From an uncultured bacterium (lineage in GTDB: Bacteria > Bacillota > Clostridia > Oscillospirales > Ruminococcaceae), in NCBI GenBank assembly GCA_905215965.1, contig CAJMSD010000005.1, positions 1 through 64,000 of the forward strand: a DNA stretch of 64,000 bases, read 5' to 3'. This document shows, piece after piece, positions 1-8,288 of this stretch; the stretch's first letter is position 1, and every line of letters begins with the position of its first letter. The notes under the pieces were generated by a model, which saw only the letters and a list, made by a program, of their open reading frames with translations, was not told the origin of the DNA and did not search any database. Both the position numbers and the translations under genes were made by a program.

Positions 1-73
1 TTCGGGGTAAATCCCTTTGGAACTATTTTATCGCTTTTTTAGTGCTGAATCAACGTTAGGGTGTGGTTGGCGG

Positions 74-382
74 TTACTTTCCTTGTCTTAATATATATTT
101 ATTGTCAGTTTTTTCTTTATTGGTTCTTGTAAATCCACATATGTCATCTAACGACATATAGATCCTGTTATCTTTTTTAATTAATATGATTTTCTTTTCT
201 TTTATATCCGCTCCAATTTGAGCACCTTCCACAATTTTTTCTGATATATTATTGGTTATTACCTTTACTGTGGCATATTCTGATACATTATTTTCTGCTG
301 ATGAATTTATCCGCAATATATCCATATTTACAATGTTTAATAATAAAAACATTGATAAAAAGAAACAGAATATTTTTTTCAT
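74..382 (-). CDS. Small secreted protein of unknown function
   Basis: Predicted 102-residue protein with a hydrophobic N-terminal signal segment (residues about 4-24). The start was set at the internal ATG because AAAGGAA lies about 8 bases before it; a longer reading frame has no such site. The C-terminal 35 residues (KKIILIKKDNRIYMSLDDI) resemble the strand pattern of copper-amine-oxidase-like stalk domains of Firmicute surface proteins, but the protein stops soon after, so it may be a truncated remnant. It lies 16 bases downstream of the LPNTG-containing gene on the same strand and is probably cotranscribed. Function not recognised. Confidence 0.55.
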   Translation of the reverse strand: MKKIFCFFLSMFLLLNIVNMDILRINSSAENNVSEYATVKVITNNISEKIVEGAQIGADIKEKKIILIKKDNRIYMSLDDICGFTRTNKEKTDNKYILRQGK

Positions 383-398
383 AATTAAACATTCCTTT

Positions 399-1592
399 CT
401 ATCCATATAAATCCTCTAATTGATTTTCAAAAAAAGCATTTATATTTCCTGTTAGTGCGTCATTTAGCTTTGAATCCACATTAACAATCCATTGATTGTT
501 TTCTTTATAAATTGTAATAGCCAATTCTGTTTTAAGCGGTTCATATTTACTACTGTTTATTAATTCAATTGAATAATCATTTATCCAATTGTTAAGTTTG
601 TCTTGCAAATTTTCTCCACTATAGTTTGATATTATTTCTTGATTTTCTGTAGCGAACTTTACTCCGTCAGATAATATTTTTTCCATATTTGGAGCATATA
701 CTGTAATTTCAGCTGTTCCTTTGCCATCTTTTTCATATTTCACATTCTTAAATTCACATTTTGTATTGCTCATCATAGCTTTAGTTATATCCATTCGACT
801 GTCAAATCTATCTTCCATTTTAAACTGTGCTAAATTATCTGTTACATAACCGTCTTGTATTTTCTTTTCAGTATCTGTATTATTTTTATCATTATTTTCT
901 TTTTGTAAGCTGTAAGAAACAACAACTTTATGAACAAAATCATTATTGTCAATTTTGTAAGTATATTCATAAATAAAACTGTAATTGTTTTCTGACGAAG
1001 CGTGAACAATGCTTGTTATTACAAAAGTACTTGCAATACCCAAAAACAAAAATAAGGACAAAATTTTCAGATGTTTTTTTCTGCCTTTCCAAAAGCAAAA
1101 AATCATAACTGCAATTGAGATAAACATTGCTATCAAGGCGATTAAAATATTATTACTGTCTCCAGTATTAGGAAGCTTTTCGGATTTTGATACAGTAGTA
1201 TTTTTTTCTGTAATTCCTACATTATTAGTTGTGCTATCCGTTGCATATGCTTGTACGCCTTCTTTTTTTACAGTTAGATCCATGGCGTATTCTTCGTTTG
1301 CTTTAAGCGTTATACTATCTTTTGATATATCACCTGATATAAGCGAAATCCCGTCGGGCAATATATTTTCCACCTTGATATTGCTTACTTCAAAATCATT
1401 GGTGTTCTTGACTATGATTTTCAGTTTGACTTCATCTTCCAAGTTATAATTTTCCTTGTCCGACGAAATTGTTACTAATAATCTTTCTTTACCGCTTTCT
1501 GCATTTACATGTACACCAATGCAGAACAGCATTGTTACTGACATTATGATTAAAAAAAGCATTATAAGATATTTTGATTTTTTTACTTTCAT
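399..1592 (-). CDS. Membrane-anchored surface protein with internal LPNTG motif
   Basis: Predicted 397 residues. The start at 1592 is preceded by a strong AGGGGGG ribosome site. A signal peptide or first membrane segment covers residues about 8-31. Residues 36-115 look like a DUF11-type extracellular beta domain. LPNTG at 140-144 is followed by a membrane segment (149-168) and basic residues, which is a sortase sorting-signal layout, but the protein then continues through another membrane segment (177-196) into a ~200-residue exported domain with no recognised family. The gene is followed by the small secreted protein at 74-382. Sortase processing is inferred from the motif only; the internal position is odd. 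Confidence 0.6.
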   Translation of the reverse strand: MKVKKSKYLIMLFLIIMSVTMLFCIGVHVNAESGKERLLVTISSDKENYNLEDEVKLKIIVKNTNDFEVSNIKVENILPDGISLISGDISKDSITLKANEEYAMDLTVKKEGVQAYATDSTTNNVGITEKNTTVSKSEKLPNTGDSNNILIALIAMFISIAVMIFCFWKGRKKHLKILSLFLFLGIASTFVITSIVHASSENNYSFIYEYTYKIDNNDFVHKVVVSYSLQKENNDKNNTDTEKKIQDGYVTDNLAQFKMEDRFDSRMDITKAMMSNTKCEFKNVKYEKDGKGTAEITVYAPNMEKILSDGVKFATENQEIISNYSGENLQDKLNNWINDYSIELINSSKYEPLKTELAITIYKENNQWIVNVDSKLNDALTGNINAFFENQLEDLYG

Positions 1593-1754
1593 ATAAATCC
1601 CCCCTAAATTTTGCATATTTCTCACAAAACGAGTTATCATAATAATGACCCGAATCGTGAAATCAGTTCGCTTAGTTGGCTACTAAGCGACTTTTAATTG
1701 AAGAATAACGCAAAATAGGGAGAAATTCACATAGCGTGACCATATTTTTGACCC
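1593..1754. other. Intergenic region with integrase-like dyad
   Basis: 162 bases between the LPNTG gene and the recombinase. It holds the 5' leader of the LPNTG gene and the dyad at 1668-1690. No open reading frame with a ribosome site was seen. Confidence 0.5.
1668..1690. repeat. 23-bp dyad site, copy 1 (spacer TGGCT)
   Basis: Nine-base arms TCGCTTAGT and ACTAAGCGA flank the 5-base spacer TGGCT. The same arms occur at 3044-3066 with the spacer reverse-complemented (AGCCA), and both copies are followed by CTTTT. The two copies flank the tyrosine recombinase gene. Inverted arms around a short spacer is the architecture of a tyrosine-recombinase core site; a transcription terminator is an alternative reading. 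Confidence 0.6.
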
Positions 1755-2846
1755 CTAATAGAAAACGGCAAGCTTTTCCAGATTCATTTTTTTATGCTCA
1801 TTTGATGGGTGTACATAGCGTTCCATGGTGAATTTTACACTTGAATGCCCTAACATTTCACTAAGACTTTTAATGTCGCAGCCTTGTTCAATTGCTCTTG
1901 TTGCAAATGTATGTCTTAATGCATGAAAATTTGTGTCGGGTATTCTCGCATTTTCAAGACAAGTTTTAAATTTTTTCTGATAAGAACGTGGCTCGATATA
2001 CTCAGTTGTACTGGTTAATATATACGATTTATCGCCCGATTTATACTCTTTCAGTAATTCGAGCAGAAACGACGGTATCGGAATATCACGAATCGACTTT
2101 TGACTTTTCGGAGTGTCAATTACAATTTTCGTTTTAGTTTTTGCGTTCTTATCTAAGTTTTTCAGTCTTTGCATTGTTTTGCCGATGTGGATTGTTTCGT
2201 CTGAAAAATTCACGTCCTCCCATTGCAAAGCGCAAATTTCTCCCAATCTGATACCCATAAATAATGACAATAAAATGCCTGTTTTTTGTACCTCAAAGTT
2301 TGTCTGTACATAATTTACAAGCCTTATAAATTCGGAATTCTTCAAAACTGGCAGTTCGTCTTTCTGCGATTTTGGATATACAATAGAATCAAAATCAAAG
2401 TAATTTATATATTTCTTTGACTGCCCATACTTTATTATTTGAATTAAAAGTGAAATCATATCGCACACGGTTTTGGGAGATAATTGGTTGTTTTTTGATA
2501 TAAAATCCTGTACAATCTCACTTGTTATGTACATCGCTTTTACATTTTTAAAATAAGGAATAAAGTGTTTATCAATAAAATAACGATATGTTACCTTTGA
2601 CGACGCTTTAATTGTGTTTTCCTTTATATACAGCCATTCTCTGAACAACTGCTCCATGCTGATTTTGTTGCTTGTATTTTGGTTGCAAAGATTTTTATTT
2701 AGTGACAATTTTTCTTTGGTTTCTTTATATGTTCTTCCATAAATAGAACGGTAAATAGCTTTTCCATCGCTTGAATATGCTTCAATATATCGTCCTTCCC
2801 ATCTTCCGTCTGCTCGTTTTCTAATGTTTTCTCCGCGTTTTGCCAT
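1755..2846 (-). CDS. Tyrosine recombinase / phage-type integrase
   Basis: 363 residues, the usual length for Firmicute element integrases. The N-terminus (about 1-50) looks like an AP2-like arm-binding domain, followed by a SAM-like core-binding domain (about 60-160). The catalytic domain shows the first Arg in GIRLGEICALQW, the HxxR box in HALRHTFATRA, and the last His and Tyr nucleophile in LGHSSVKFTMERYVH. It should cut and join DNA through a 3'-phosphotyrosine to integrate or invert an element. AGGAGG precedes the ATG. It lies between the dyad sites at 1668 and 3044, its most likely targets, although the true attachment sites cannot be proved from this window. Confidence 0.9.
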   Translation of the reverse strand: MAKRGENIRKRADGRWEGRYIEAYSSDGKAIYRSIYGRTYKETKEKLSLNKNLCNQNTSNKISMEQLFREWLYIKENTIKASSKVTYRYFIDKHFIPYFKNVKAMYITSEIVQDFISKNNQLSPKTVCDMISLLIQIIKYGQSKKYINYFDFDSIVYPKSQKDELPVLKNSEFIRLVNYVQTNFEVQKTGILLSLFMGIRLGEICALQWEDVNFSDETIHIGKTMQRLKNLDKNAKTKTKIVIDTPKSQKSIRDIPIPSFLLELLKEYKSGDKSYILTSTTEYIEPRSYQKKFKTCLENARIPDTNFHALRHTFATRAIEQGCDIKSLSEMLGHSSVKFTMERYVHPSNEHKKMNLEKLAVFY

Positions 2847-2986
2847 ATATAATAACCTCCTGTACGTTGACCCATATTCTGACCCTTAATAGAAAAAATC
2901 TCTGATTTTAATGTATGATATAAACAAAAAAGATTTAGTATTGTTGTGATTACTGTAGAAATTGTGAACTTGATGAATTGTTTTTC

Positions 2987-3015
2987 TTGACATTTTTACT
3001 AATTCTGTGTAAAAT
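2987..3015 (+). promoter_or_regulatory. Sigma-A promoter for a very short transcript
   Basis: TTGACA at 2987-2992, 17-base spacer, TAAAAT at 3010-3015. A start near 3022 would run straight into the terminator-like hairpin at 3043-3073, giving an RNA of about 50 bases with no coding capacity. Confidence 0.6.
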
Positions 3016-3042
3016 AATAGTATAAATTAAGAAAGTTTGTCA

Positions 3043-3073
3043 GTCGCTTAGTAGCCAACTAAGCGACTTTTTT
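3043..3073 (+). terminator. Hairpin plus T-run; also dyad site copy 2 (spacer AGCCA)
   Basis: Ten-base stem GTCGCTTAGT / ACTAAGCGAC, 5-base loop AGCCA, then six T. It can act as an intrinsic terminator on the plus strand. Its inner 23 bases are the exact reverse complement of the site at 1668-1690. Confidence 0.65.
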
Positions 3074-3177
3074 AGAGCCGTATTTGATAAATATGTATCA
3101 TTATTACTGTGTTTTATTATATCCTATTCATTAATAGAACGAATATGACATAATCCTCAAATTTGCATTCTCATTGT

Positions 3178-3247
3178 AATTCATAAAAAAATACTGTCAA
3201 GGGTAAACGCACGCTTTCGCGCCCTTGACAGTATTTTTTTATGAATT
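3178..3247. repeat. 26-bp perfect inverted repeat with 18-base loop
   Basis: Arms at 3178-3203 and 3222-3247 are perfectly complementary and contain ACTGTCAAGGG / CCCTTGACAGT bounded by A and T runs. This could be a bidirectional terminator or the palindromic end of a mobile element. It stands between the recombinase and the truncated feoB. Confidence 0.7.
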
Positions 3248-3280
3248 TGGTGGCTATTAGCAAATTTAAGGGGCGTTATA

Positions 3281-3327
3281 GTAAAACAATAAAATTATTT
3301 GCTTGTAAAACAATAAAATTATTTGCT
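3281..3327. repeat. Tandem pair of a 23-bp AT-rich repeat
   Basis: Two identical copies beginning GTAAAACAATAAAATTATTT, at 3281-3303 and 3305-3327, separated by one base. They lie just upstream of the promoter before the feoB remnant. Function unknown. Confidence 0.7.
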
Positions 3328-3331
3328 AACC

Positions 3332-3360
3332 TTGATTTTATTGTGTACAAGCATTATAAT
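3332..3360 (+). promoter_or_regulatory. Promoter-like sequence upstream of feoB remnant
   Basis: TTGATT at 3332-3337, 17-base spacer, TATAAT at 3355-3360. It points at the truncated feoB but belongs to the non-feoB side of the junction. Confidence 0.5.
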
Positions 3361-3407
3361 AGTAGTAACTGATAGGTGGATTTTTCATTGGTCGGCTTTT
3401 TTTGTAA

Positions 3408-4379
3408 CCAGCCATGGCAATATTTTTCCCATTGTTTACGCTGCTGGAGGACTTTGGCTATCTTCCGCGCGCCGCGTTCAATCTCGACAAGGGATTCAGA
3501 TGTTCGGGAGCCTGCGGAAAACAAGCAATAACAATGGCAATGGGCTTTGGCTGCAACGCCTGCGGAGTAACCGGATGCAGGATAATCGATTCGCCGAGAG
3601 AACGTCTGATCGCCATACTTACCAATAACTTTGTGCCGTGCAACGGACGTTTCCCAACTATTATAGCCGTGATAACCATGTTTTTTGTAACAGCGGGAGG
3701 AGTAGGCGGCTCTGTTCTGTCAGCCTTGATACTGCTTGCGGCGATAATACTCGGAGTTGTAATGACGCTGCTTGTTTCAAAGCTCCTGTCGTCTACGATA
3801 CTGAAAGGAGTACCCTCGTCCTTTACTCTTGAGCTCCCACCCTACCGCCGGCCGCAGTTTTCAAAGGTCATTATCCGTTCGATTTTCGACAGGACCATAT
3901 TTGTCCTTGCAAGAGCCTGTACGGCGGCAGCTCCGTGCGGCTTGATAATATGGATACTGGCAAATACAACGGCAGGCGGCGAAACGCTTCTTGCTCATAT
4001 ATCGAATTTCCTTGATCCTCTTGGTTCGCTGATGGGTATGGACGGCGTTATACTGCTTGCTTTTATTCTCGGATTTCCTGCAAACGAGATAGTTGTGCCG
4101 ATAATAATAATGACGTATCTTGCTCAGGGAACGCTTGTGGATATTGCCGATACCGCGCAGCTCAGAGAGCTTCTTGCGTCTAACGGCTGGGGAATATCGA
4201 CCGCCCTATGTATGATGCTGTTTACGCTGTTTCATTTTCCCTGTGCAACTACCTGCATGACGATAAAAAAGGAGACGGGAAGTATTAAGTGGACTTTGCT
4301 TAGCTTTGCGCTTCCTACGGCTGTCGGAATGATAATGTGTATGCTGACAAACGGACTGTGTAAAATTATTGGTATATAA
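3408..4379 (+). pseudogene. feoB: Truncated ferrous iron transporter FeoB (C-terminal half)
   Basis: The reading frame encodes about 320 residues matching the membrane half of FeoB, starting within the family's conserved PPMAIFFPLFTLLED stretch and containing the gate-domain motifs GFGCNACGVTGCRI and NNFVPCNGRFP. The N-terminal G-protein domain and first membrane helices (normally ~350-400 residues) are absent: similarity stops at about 3408, where a TAA at 3405-3407 blocks the frame. The ATG at 3414 has no ribosome site. FeoB imports Fe2+ across the inner membrane, but this copy cannot do so without its G domain. Most likely it was cut by insertion of, or recombination with, the integrase region to the left. 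Confidence 0.85.
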
Positions 4380-4421
4380 TAGGATACGGACAGAGCGTTA
4401 CTTTGAATTTTTTCAGATGAC

Positions 4422-4450
4422 AAAAAAAGACGGATAAACCGTCTTTTTTT
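4422..4450. terminator. Bidirectional terminator
   Basis: Stem AAAAAAAGACGG / CCGTCTTTTTTT with loop ATAAA. It serves the feoB side on the plus strand and the membrane protein on the minus strand. Confidence 0.85.
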
Positions 4451-4484
4451 TGATATAATAAAATAGAGCTTATGCGCTGCCGTA

Positions 4485-5006
4485 CTAAATAATAGGCGGA
4501 GCGGGAGCGTTTTCCTTTTCTTCTCTGATACGCTTTTTTTCGCTGCGTTTTTCTGCGGCTTCATAAGAAAAGAACTGCACGATCGATATCAAAACGGCAA
4601 GCAGAAACGGTATAATAGTCGGCATTATGCGGCTTATGTACATATCGCTTATCGGCAGCATCGTGTATTTGTCGCTCCAGCCGCTTTTATCGGCATGATC
4701 GGCAAGCTTGTACAGCATCAGCATACAAAGTCCGAAACCGGAGCACGAGCATATTATCGATGCAATATTCTGTTTCAGCCATACGAAAATTACTCCGACA
4801 GTCATAAGGATTCCCGAAATTATAAAAAATATACCCGTATGAAAAAGCTCTTCGCCGTAGCTTGCGCGGTTGTAGATAAGCCCTGCGCCCGTCATTATGA
4901 CGATGAACATGGGGAAAACGGCTGTAAGCAAAGAGAGAATGATCTTGGCGAGCGTCAGCAGCGGATGCTTCTTTTTAATAGTATGAGGAATATTTTTGTT
5001 TTTCAT
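4485..5006 (-). CDS. Four-helix membrane protein, unknown function
   Basis: 173 residues. The start at 5006 is chosen for AGGAG eight bases upstream; a longer frame to 5048 lacks one. Four hydrophobic segments (about 17-42, 53-75, 78-97 and 124-146) are followed by a charged, cytoplasmic-looking C-terminal tail rich in Glu, Lys and Arg that ends in a proline cluster. No family recognised. It is transcribed alone between two terminator or promoter regions, divergent from spoIVB. Confidence 0.7.
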   Translation of the reverse strand: MKNKNIPHTIKKKHPLLTLAKIILSLLTAVFPMFIVIMTGAGLIYNRASYGEELFHTGIFFIISGILMTVGVIFVWLKQNIASIICSCSGFGLCMLMLYKLADHADKSGWSDKYTMLPISDMYISRIMPTIIPFLLAVLISIVQFFSYEAAEKRSEKKRIREEKENAPAPPII

Positions 5007-5143
5007 AAAAACAGCTCCTAAAAATTTTTTGGAACAAAAAGAGGACAAACTCTATAAAAATTTCTGTGACTAATTTTCACTTATAAAATTATTGCTTCGA
5101 TAGATACTATAACGTAAGTTCTGATGCGAAAGGAATAATAAAA

Positions 5144-6349
5144 ATGCATTTAAAAAGAAAATTTTTAAAATCGGCGGCAGTCTTATTGTCTGCGGCTCTT
5201 GTGGGATTATTCGGCACTGCGGGATATTATTCCGGGCGTCTGCCTTCTTCCGTAACGGCGGAAAGCGGAAGCCTATTGAAAATAGCCGAATATCCCGAAA
5301 TATCCTGCGGCAGCTTTGGAACATCGGATAATTTTGTCTCATCGGGCAGAGTGACATTAAGTCTTTACGGAGCTATTCCCGTAAAAAATATTGCAGTTCG
5401 CGAAGAAGCTGCTCCGACGCTTATTGCAGGCGGAAATCCTTTCGGGATAAAGCTTCTCATGGACGGAGTAATGGTGACAAAGCTGGGAGACGTTACCGAC
5501 GAAAGCGGCAAAGAGTGCTGTCCTGCGGCTGCTGCCGGAATAGAGAAAGGCGATGTTATTCGCACTGTTGACGGTGTTTCGGTAGTTTCCAACAGCCAGC
5601 TGAGCGAGATCATCGGCGGAGCTGAAGGACGGACGCTAAAGCTTTCCGTTAACAGAGGAGGATCGGAGTTTACAGCGTATCTTGAACCTGTTTTTTCTCA
5701 GAAGGAACACGTTTACAAAGGCGGAATGTGGGTAAGGGACAGTATAGCCGGAATCGGCACAATGACCTTTATAAACAAGGAGACAGGTGAATTTGCAGGG
5801 CTTGGACACCCTGTCTGCGATTCCGATACCGGAGAAATAGTGCCTGTTTCAAGCGGAGAGGCTGTCCCTGTTGAGATAACCTCCGCTAAAAAAGGGGTAA
5901 CGGGAGTTCCGGGAGAGCTTAAAGGCGCATTTACAACAGCCGACGCCCTCGGAACGCTTATCGTAAACAATAAATGCGGTATTTTCGGAGTTCTGAATCA
6001 GTCTGCATTTGACGATCTGGCGGAAAACGGATACGAATACAAAATGGGATACTGTCAGGATATCACCACGGGCAAAGCGCAGATATTAACGACAGTTTCG
6101 GGAAACCGTCCGAAGTATTACGACATTGAGATATTAAAGATCGATTACAACAGTGCGGAAACGACGAAAAACATGGTAATACAAATAACCGACGAGGAGC
6201 TTCTCACGCATACCGGCGGAATAGTACAGGGTATGAGCGGAAGTCCGATCATTCAGAACGGTAAGCTTATCGGAGCGGTAACTCACGTATTTGTTGCCGA
6301 TCCCGAAAAGGGATATGCGATATTTGCCGAAAATATGCTTGCCGATTGA
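5144..6349 (+). CDS. spoIVB: SpoIVB-type serine peptidase (family S55) with PDZ domain
   Basis: 401 residues. An N-terminal membrane anchor (about 10-28) precedes a PDZ domain (about 95-180, with AAAGIEKGDVIRTVDG) and an S55 peptidase domain. Catalytic candidates are His222 in GLGHPV and Ser365 in GMSGSP. In spore formers SpoIVB is secreted from the forespore and cleaves SpoIVFA, triggering sigma-K activation in the mother cell. Its presence agrees with dpaAB, the spoIID-like gene and ytaF elsewhere here, so the lineage retains sporulation machinery at least in part. The RBS AAAGGAA precedes the ATG. It is monocistronic and convergent with ptsH. Confidence 0.9.
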   Translation: MHLKRKFLKSAAVLLSAALVGLFGTAGYYSGRLPSSVTAESGSLLKIAEYPEISCGSFGTSDNFVSSGRVTLSLYGAIPVKNIAVREEAAPTLIAGGNPFGIKLLMDGVMVTKLGDVTDESGKECCPAAAAGIEKGDVIRTVDGVSVVSNSQLSEIIGGAEGRTLKLSVNRGGSEFTAYLEPVFSQKEHVYKGGMWVRDSIAGIGTMTFINKETGEFAGLGHPVCDSDTGEIVPVSSGEAVPVEITSAKKGVTGVPGELKGAFTTADALGTLIVNNKCGIFGVLNQSAFDDLAENGYEYKMGYCQDITTGKAQILTTVSGNRPKYYDIEILKIDYNSAETTKNMVIQITDEELLTHTGGIVQGMSGSPIIQNGKLIGAVTHVFVADPEKGYAIFAENMLAD

Positions 6350-6374
6350 TGCGTTTACAAAAATATAAAAATAA

Positions 6375-6400
6375 TTGGGCGTTACTTTTGTAACGCCCAA
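6375..6400 (-). terminator. Terminator between spoIVB and ptsH
   Basis: Perfect 11-bp stem TTGGGCGTTAC / GTAACGCCCAA with loop TTTT. The T-rich run follows on the minus strand, so it mainly terminates ptsH. Confidence 0.75.
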
Positions 6401-6418
6401 AGTAGGTAAAAGGAAAGA

Positions 6419-6691
6419 TTATCTGCTTTCCTCGCTGAAGCCATTGTCAACAAGCTCTACGAGAGCGTCTACAGCAGCTCTTTCATCAGCGCCGTCACCG
6501 ATAACCTTAATGTTAGTTCCGCCAACAATACCAAGTGAAAGAATACCAAGCAAGCTCTTAGCATTTACTCTGCGCTCTTCTTTTTCAATCCAGATAGATG
6601 ACTTAAACTCATTAGCCTTCTGAATAAAGAAGGTTGCAGGTCTTGCGTGAAGTCCAACCTGATTCTTAACCATTACTTCTCTGACAAACAT
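6419..6691 (-). CDS. ptsH: HPr-family phosphocarrier protein
   Basis: 90 residues, the normal HPr size. His15 sits in GLHARPA, the site phosphorylated by enzyme I, and Ser46 in AKSLLGILSLG is the regulatory site phosphorylated by HPr kinase in Firmicutes. With both residues present it can act in phosphotransferase sugar uptake and in CcpA-dependent catabolite control. The start at 6691 is supported by GGAGAG upstream. It is a single gene, with no ptsI beside it. HPr rather than Crh is inferred from His15, which Crh lacks. Confidence 0.92.
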   Translation of the reverse strand: MFVREVMVKNQVGLHARPATFFIQKANEFKSSIWIEKEERRVNAKSLLGILSLGIVGGTNIKVIGDGADERAAVDALVELVDNGFSEESR

Positions 6692-6981
6692 ATACAACTC
6701 TCCTATTCTTATATGCCGATATTGAATATCGGTCTTGTGCAAATTATATTTCAATTGCTGATTATAATTATACCGTCATTTTTGCGCATAGTCAACGTAT
6801 TTTTGGCTATAAAATCGCAGTTTTCATTAAATTCTACATTTAGATTAAATGCGGAGCATTTTTTTTCGGTTTGCTTGTTAATAATCACCACAAAAATGTT
6901 TGCCTGTCTTTGTTAAAGCTTCATAAATCCCAACAGAAATATATGTTGAATACCAACAAACGCTGAACATTAATGAAATGA
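6692..6981. other. AT-rich intergenic region
   Basis: About 290 bases upstream of ptsH and downstream of trmD. It must contain the ptsH promoter, but no clear consensus pair or coding sequence was identified. Confidence 0.4.
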
Positions 6982-7677
6982 TTATTTGGATTTGCTGTAT
7001 TTTTCGAATAAGTCCGGCCTTTTTTCCTTTGTAACGGCTAAACTTTGCTCCATGCGCCAGTTTTCTATATTTTTGTGATGTCCGGAAAGCAGGACAGGAG
7101 GAACGGCTTCGCCCTCCCAGATCTCGGGGCGTGTATACTGCGGATATTCAAGAAGTCCGCTGTAAATACTTTCGTCCATAAAGCACACGTCGTCGGAGAG
7201 AACTCCTTTGCACATTCTTGCCACGGCATCGACGAGAACAACGGCAGGAAGCTCTCCTCCTGTGAGTACATAGTCGCCGATGGAAATTTCCTCGTCAACG
7301 ATCTTGTCGAGCACGCGCTGATCAACGCCCTCGTAATGGCCGCAGATTATGAGAAGATTTTCCATATGAGAAAGCTCGGCAGCCTTTGTCTGATCGAGTA
7401 TTTTTCCTTTAGGTGACATATATATTGTATGCGGTTTATTATCAAGCTGCTCACAGACAGCCTTATAGCATCGGTAGATCGGTTCGCACTGCATTACCAT
7501 GCCCATTCCTCCGCCGTAGGGAGTATCGTCAACTCTGCGGTGCTTGTCCTGAGTATATTCGCGTATCTGGTGACAGTGAACTTCTATAGCTCCGGATCTT
7601 CTGGCGCGTCCGATAATGCTTTCGCTCAGAACGGTCTCGCACATTTCGGGGAAAAGGGTCGCGATGTCAATTCTCAT
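6982..7677 (-). CDS. trmD: tRNA (guanine-N1)-methyltransferase
   Basis: 231 residues, typical TrmD length. The N-terminus MRIDIATLFPEM, the SAM-binding trefoil-knot segment LLIICGHYEGVDQR, and DEEISIGDYVLTGGELPA are TrmD hallmarks. It methylates G37 at N1 in tRNAs reading CNN and GGG-type codons, preventing +1 frameshifts. The start is the ATG at 7677 (GGAGGG upstream), which overlaps the end of rimM by 11 bases, so the two are translationally coupled. The usual partners rpsP and khpA are about 51 kb away on the other strand. Confidence 0.95.
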   Translation of the reverse strand: MRIDIATLFPEMCETVLSESIIGRARRSGAIEVHCHQIREYTQDKHRRVDDTPYGGGMGMVMQCEPIYRCYKAVCEQLDNKPHTIYMSPKGKILDQTKAAELSHMENLLIICGHYEGVDQRVLDKIVDEEISIGDYVLTGGELPAVVLVDAVARMCKGVLSDDVCFMDESIYSGLLEYPQYTRPEIWEGEAVPPVLLSGHHKNIENWRMEQSLAVTKEKRPDLFEKYSKSK

Positions 7678-8176
7678 CAAAAAGTCCCTCCAGCGGACGA
7701 ATAGTCATAATATTTTCATCTATGTCGGTCGAGATAACGACCTCCGGGATAGCAGGCACGAGGTATTCTCTTTTTTCGCCCCGGATCACATAAACGTCGT
7801 TTGCGCCTGTCTGCATAACGTCGGTGATCTTGCCGTAAAGCTCGTCGGTATCGGCATTTTTTACATGCATTCCTATCAGATCCTGAATAAAGTAGGTATC
7901 GTCGTCAAGCTCGAGATCGTCGCGGTGCATGAACAGCATTTTATTGCGGAGCTTTTCGGCGGCTTCGGGAGAATCTATCCCCTCAAGCTTGGCGATCACC
8001 ATATTTTTTTGCACGCGGGAACGCTCTACGTTTATTTCACTGTGATCTTTGCCGATAAAGAATCGGTCGAATTCGCAAAAAAGCTCTGCCGAATCACAGT
8101 AAGGCATAATTTTGACCTCGCCTTTTATGCCGTGGACAGAGACGATTTTACCTGCTTCAAGATAGATTTTTTTCAT
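7667..8176 (-). CDS. rimM: 16S rRNA processing protein
   Basis: 169 residues. An N-terminal RimM beta-barrel (YLEAGKIVSVHGIKGEVKI) is followed by a PRC-barrel domain (about 95-165, with YFIQDLIGMHV and REYLVPAIPEVV). RimM binds ribosomal protein S19 and helps mature the 30S head. GGAGG six bases before the ATG at 8176 fixes the start; the frame is open for 50 more codons upstream without a ribosome site. It is cotranscribed with trmD. Confidence 0.95.
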   Translation of the reverse strand: MKKIYLEAGKIVSVHGIKGEVKIMPYCDSAELFCEFDRFFIGKDHSEINVERSRVQKNMVIAKLEGIDSPEAAEKLRNKMLFMHRDDLELDDDTYFIQDLIGMHVKNADTDELYGKITDVMQTGANDVYVIRGEKREYLVPAIPEVVISTDIDENIMTIRPLEGLFDEN

Positions 8177-8288
8177 TGATTTCCTCCGTATTTTCTTTTG
8201 CCGGGAAATTTTATCGGCGGTCACATTTACAAAGCGGCTGACTGTAAACTTTACGGGCGACCGTTTCGGCCGCCCAATGAGGAGAAGC

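Noticed and set aside
3323..3628. 101-codon frame overlapping the start of the feoB remnant
   Set aside because: Its second half is the feoB sequence in the wrong frame; no ribosome site and no recognisable family.
3408..4379. Functional short FeoB
   Set aside because: No ribosome site at the first ATG, a stop directly before the homologous region, and no G domain.
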